From Warburgia ugandensis (taxonomy: Eukaryota; Streptophyta; Magnoliopsida; Canellales; Canellaceae): DNA of 64,000 nucleotides. Where the stretch lies: positions 33,936,949 to 34,000,948 of the forward strand of contig CP141136.1 in the NCBI GenBank assembly GCA_035236585.1, written 5' to 3'. Positions within the stretch are counted from its first letter, which is position 1. Every line of letters begins with the position of its first letter. Positions 59,690 through 64,000 of the stretch are shown here, piece after piece. The notes below the pieces were generated by a model. That model was not told the origin of the DNA, ran no database searches, and worked only from the letters and a program-made list of their open reading frames with translations. The position numbers were made by a program, and so were the translations under genes.

Positions 59690-60883
59690 ATAATACCATC
59701 CAAACCTCATCGAGGTCTCACTAGTGTATAACACTCAAAATCCAGTCATTTGCCATTGGTCATAAGTACTCATTGGAGATATGAAATCCCAAGGTGCCAT
59801 GCACCTATGCTATCATGCTATGGATACACATCTCAAAATAATGGACACTCTGTGCTGTTAACAAAACCTAGTCAAGTCTGTTGTTATCACGCCAATAAGA
59901 TGAATAGACTCCCACATCATGTGAACAATGGGTTAACAGTGCCTCAAGTTATGACCTTGCCCATGATGTCATCGTAACCTTGATTCAGCCTTTATCTAAT
60001 AAACATACATAGTTTTGGAAGGGGGATGATTTGTCCTCAACCTTCCTAGCATAGCATCCACTGGCCCTAATATGTTTGTCATAATATAATTATACTAGGC
60101 ATCATCGCGTATAATTGATAAAACCATAGAAATTGATATATTAGTGAAATCATGCAAATCAAATCTCATGATATGATGTAGCCATGTAAAAGCAACCCTC
60201 ACATTGGTAGAATATTAGGATTTCACACTTGACATCTCATAAATCATGAATTTCATATATTTGCAAACACATTTTCATATACCAAGTTTTCAATCGCATA
60301 ATGAATTAATGTGAAATTTTAGAATTAATACTTTGCATGAAAAACAAGTTCAACAGCATAAAGTAAAAAAATCATGAAACACAGTTTAACCAGCTCAATA
60401 AAAAGGAATAATTCCCAACAATTTTATGTTTTACCGAAAGGCATATTGATGTTTAAACTACCTACCTCTTTGGCAAATTTCATAGTTCAGTTGTGCCTCT
60501 CCTTCCAATCGACTCATCAATCAACCTAATCAACTTGTCGATATTCTAGATTTCTTGTCAATGTCAAGTCATATATCAACATTATAAAAGAGGTATATTC
60601 TAACCCTGACCTAATGGTCTAGAACATTAATCAATCATGGAACCATTAGGCTTTTGTAATTCATCACTAATCAATCACTAAAATTGCACGATGTTGACCC
60701 TTTAAGCTATTGATTTGTGTTTCCATCCATGATCAATTCGATTTCCTTCAAGTCCTGGATTACCAAAATTGTGCTGTTGATTGTCGATCAATGATCGCAC
60801 TTCATATTTTCACCTACCAAATTGTTGGATGGTGATCATATTTTCAATTCTCTTGCTATCCTATGGTCATATTTCATCTTATG

Positions 60884-63800
60884 TGTGATGACTCGAGTTT
60901 TTCAAATACCTTTTAAGAATTATTTTTGAAAGGTAGGATCCCTATTTTAAAATATCTTTTAGAAAACAAATAGTGAAAACAATTTTCTTTGAAAAGACTT
61001 TGTAGAAAACCCCGAGTATCATCTGATCGATCAAAACACCTTCATGAGTTTTGAAATCACACATTTTTACATTCAAAATATAGCAAGTCAAAACTTATCA
61101 CTTCCCAGAATTCTTTCCAGTTACAGTCCATAGTCCAATATGCATTAAACATATTTATACATGTCTAGACTGATCACAATATTTGTAAAATGTATAGATC
61201 ATACATACATCATCAATACTCTTTGACTATTTGAAACATATGGTCTCAACACTTTTACCTTTCTCTTCTTTGTGTTTATCTGTGGAGTTGGTGGGGTGAG
61301 TATAGGGCAATATACTCAGTAGGTAAAATTAAGTTCATAAATATACATCAATGTAAATTTGCATCGATGCACTCATGCACATAATGAAACATCCTTAGGT
61401 ATTGTTCCTAAGGTTTATCAATATAAATTCACAATGTATCATTTGCTACCTTTCAAACATTCCATCAAAGATTTTAATTCAGTTGAGTACAATATAAGTG
61501 TAAGAATAATGTGATATGTTGACATCAAAAGAATCCTCATTAAACATATGCGCAAAAATAGATGATAAAATAGTTAAACACTAAAATCTCAATTTAAATC
61601 ACATATAGTAATTTATTTCAAATATATCAGTTCTTAACATGCAAATATAAATATATCAACTCTCAAATCATTGAAGGCATTTATCAGTGTATCTATGACC
61701 ATATCACGTGCATGGTGCAAAAAAAATCAACCTGAGACAACTGCCTTATAATGGGACACTGCAACACTACATCAACTGCTCAATCATGGAACATTGTAGT
61801 AAAAAGAATACATGGATCACTATGTTGCAGCTACTACCCAATAGTGAGACACTGCATGCTCAAATGCTAACACCAACTACATAAGACTTATCACTATCGT
61901 GCATGGGAGGAGAACAGATCGTGCAGTGTAGCCTTCCCATGATGGCACACTTGAAATTTAGCCACTTAGGCTTGGTGTCAAAATACTAACTTTCAAAAGG
62001 TGGTTGACCATCCCTATAATCCTCCTACCATAGTGTCCACCAAGCGAAAGAGCCTGTTTAAAACCAATTCTTAGCAAATCAAAGCATGAAAATCTAGGTA
62101 CAATTGTACCCTCAATGACATATTAGTTGCTGATTGATCACACAATTAGATACAAAATTTTCATTTAAATGTGAATGAGATGTCAAATATAAATAATGCA
62201 CAAAATTTAGTTAGAAATTCAACTCATGATATGCATTTTACCATTTCAAGTATAATCATAAAATCCCTTTATTTTTATGGAATATTTGATAGAGTTTTCC
62301 CTGTTTATAGGATAGTGCACATTTAACACATGAGATGTGATTCACCTAATAATAAGAGTTTCATATTCAAATAAAAAATGGAGACTCTGTCTCCTAACAG
62401 TCTCATTAACAATTAATATAAGAATCTTCACATAATTTAAATTATGAAGATGCTATATTTTACAACCTCAATTTGAGTCATCAACTACAATTTAAATGTA
62501 ATAATTGCATATATTTAAGAAAACAATGATTAAGTGCAATTAATATGAAAACTTAGCAATCTTAGAATTTGCTCACCTCGATCTAGTGGTTTAGATTTAT
62601 CAAGATCAACAGCAAATCAGTTTGGAGGTTGATTGACGATTAGGAATATAGGTTTTATAGATTCTTCCTTCACTCTTGTGAAATTTAGAGGACTGGTGCT
62701 GAAAAAGGGTGAAAAATTGAAAACCTTGGTTGGTGGTTTTCTACCCTACATTACAATAGTCGCTGTTGGGGGAAAAATCGATGCCACTTGTGTAGGAAGA
62801 GGGATGTGTAGAGAGAGGGAGAGATGCAGTCAGTTTTCCAATGATCAGTATTGTGATCATGATATTATTTTTTTAAGAGTCTTTACCATTGAAAGTTAAG
62901 GAAGTTAATGGTAGTGTTTGATCACTGATCAAATGCCACTAGGCCCCTATTTCAGTACAGTCTAATTGGACCGCTGAGATCATTCGATCTATTTCATTTC
63001 TAAATTGGAAAATTTGATCTATCATATGTCAATTTAGGGTTAGGGAATTTACTAATAACATCTGATTGGTGATCTGATGTGTTTGGCCTGAAATCTAATA
63101 GTGATTGATCGAATGACTAGGATTGTTTGATCAACCTTAGGTCTGGATCAACAATTTGGGTCAAATATGAGCTAGTCCAACCTTATATCTATGTATTTAT
63201 ATTGATAGATTAAGAAATGAATAGCTAGATTATCACAAAAACTTAAATCTAGGTTGAAACTGTATGAATTTAGCAAAAAAAGAAGAAAAAAAAAAGGAAT
63301 TCACAAGTTTGGTTTCATAGATCTACCTTTAGCCCATGTCTCTTGTCTTCTTCCTCTACCAGAAAAGATGGATTGATCATCATTTTCCAATGAAACCTCT
63401 TGGAGTTTGTTACACGTTGATCTCCTCCCCAATTGGCATTTGTGAATGACACAAATCTCCATATTACCTTGGGGTCTTGGTTCGTGCTGTTACACTAATG
63501 AAAATGATTGGATTGAATCAACGATCTAAATTATCATTATCTCCATTGAGCCCCTAAAACTCCAGCCACCTACAAACCCTCATTCTTCTCCTCTCCAACA
63601 TGACGCATCTTCTCTAGCAAACTAAGTTCTCTCCCCTTCTCTCTTTCCTCCTCCCTCTTTCTCTCTTCTCCTTCTTTCTTCCCCATCTCTTCTTCTTTGG
63701 TTCTTCCTTTCTGTCGGGGTTCATCAATCTCTCTTAAGGGGAGGGGTGCCAATATCAAATCAGCCCCCTTCCTTAAGTAATGTTTCCTTTTTTTATACTA

Positions 63801-63951
63801 TATAAATGTATATTATTTTATTGCTTAAAAAATTCTCTTATAGGGTTGTCAATATCTAAATGGCTCCCTCCCATTGAGTAAATTTTTTATTTAATTATTT
63901 AGTTATTTACTAAAATGTCCTCCATATTCATACGTTCATAACTTTTCCATC
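60884..63951 (-). mobile_element. Ty3/gypsy-type LTR (LTR 4), about 3.1 kb
   Basis: In the + view it starts TGTGATGACTCGAGTTTTTC, close to the complement of the end of the + LTR at 7902. It carries a hairpin at 61297-61318, an atcctcctaccatag block (about 62020) and a ctcacctcgatc block (about 62572), in the same order as the solo LTR. A minus-strand TATA-like tatagtataaaaa lies near 63794-63806. Its U3 end is not certain; a TGTAATGCCC at 63952 may be another LTR. Confidence 0.6.
61297..61318 (-). other. LTR hairpin 4 (8-bp stem)
   Basis: Arms tgagtata (61297-61304) and tatactca (61311-61318), with a 6-nt loop, about 415 bp from the LTR end. It occupies the same place as hairpins 1-3, but the stem sequence is unrelated to theirs. 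Confidence 0.6.
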
Positions 63952-64000
63952 TGTAATGCCCGAGCAATTTACACTATTTTTAACAAAAATTGAACGTTCT
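63952..64000 (+). mobile_element. Possible start of another LTR
   Basis: TGTAATGCCCGAGCAATTTA resembles the LTR start at 3442 (TGTAATGACCCTGAATTTTT). Only 49 bp are in the window. Confidence 0.35.

Larger units (their letters stand above)
58573..60883 (-). mobile_element. Truncated Ty3/gypsy-type LTR (LTR 3)
   Basis: In the + view it starts TGTACACCTCGTGTTTTTAA, similar to the starts at 14523 and 60884. It shares with the solo LTR, in the same order, a hairpin, a cttcctagcatagc-type block (about 60043) and a ctacctacctc block (about 60462). It stops at 60884 where a related LTR begins. It abuts integrase sequence, so it was probably inserted into that element. Confidence 0.6.

Overview
The window is nuclear DNA of a flowering plant. 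It is AT-rich and full of transposable elements, and holds one complete, conserved gene. That gene is MSH7, a plant-specific MutS/MSH6-like mismatch-repair protein. It lies on the + strand from 13250 to 54767 and I could join it in frame across 17 exons (1111 residues). Spliceosomal introns, a plant-only gene, Ty3/gypsy LTRs, an Au-type SINE and hAT-type elements all fit an angiosperm. I cannot name the species.

Layout: 1-3441 is non-coding, C-poor DNA ending in a polypurine tract, read as the internal part of a Ty3/gypsy (or LARD-like) element. 3442-7902 is its very long 3' LTR. 7903-10640 is CT-rich and decayed repeat DNA. 10640-12640 is a diverged tandem duplication interrupted by a 1.35-kb hAT-type element, which carries a short glycine-rich secreted-protein gene between two arrays of palindromic repeats. 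12583-13249 is the MSH7 promoter region with an E2F-type site. 13250-54767 is MSH7. 55748-63951 is a nest of minus-strand remnants: an RTE-type LINE, a gypsy LTR plus integrase, and two related LTRs. A further LTR may begin at 63952.

The 41.5-kb MSH7 gene encodes only 3.3 kb of protein. Its large introns hold a solo LTR nested in a SINE (intron 1), other SINE copies (introns 2, 4, 5 and 16), LINE fragments (intron 12) and a 1.06-kb hAT-type element with an exact 8-bp target duplication (intron 15). All splice sites I used are GT-AG and the frame is open throughout, so the gene looks functional despite this load.

Four LTRs in the window (one +, three -) each carry a hairpin at the same relative place. 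In three of them the stems differ in sequence but keep pairing. This is the best candidate here for a conserved RNA structure. The other notable item is the hAT-type element carrying a host gene fragment.
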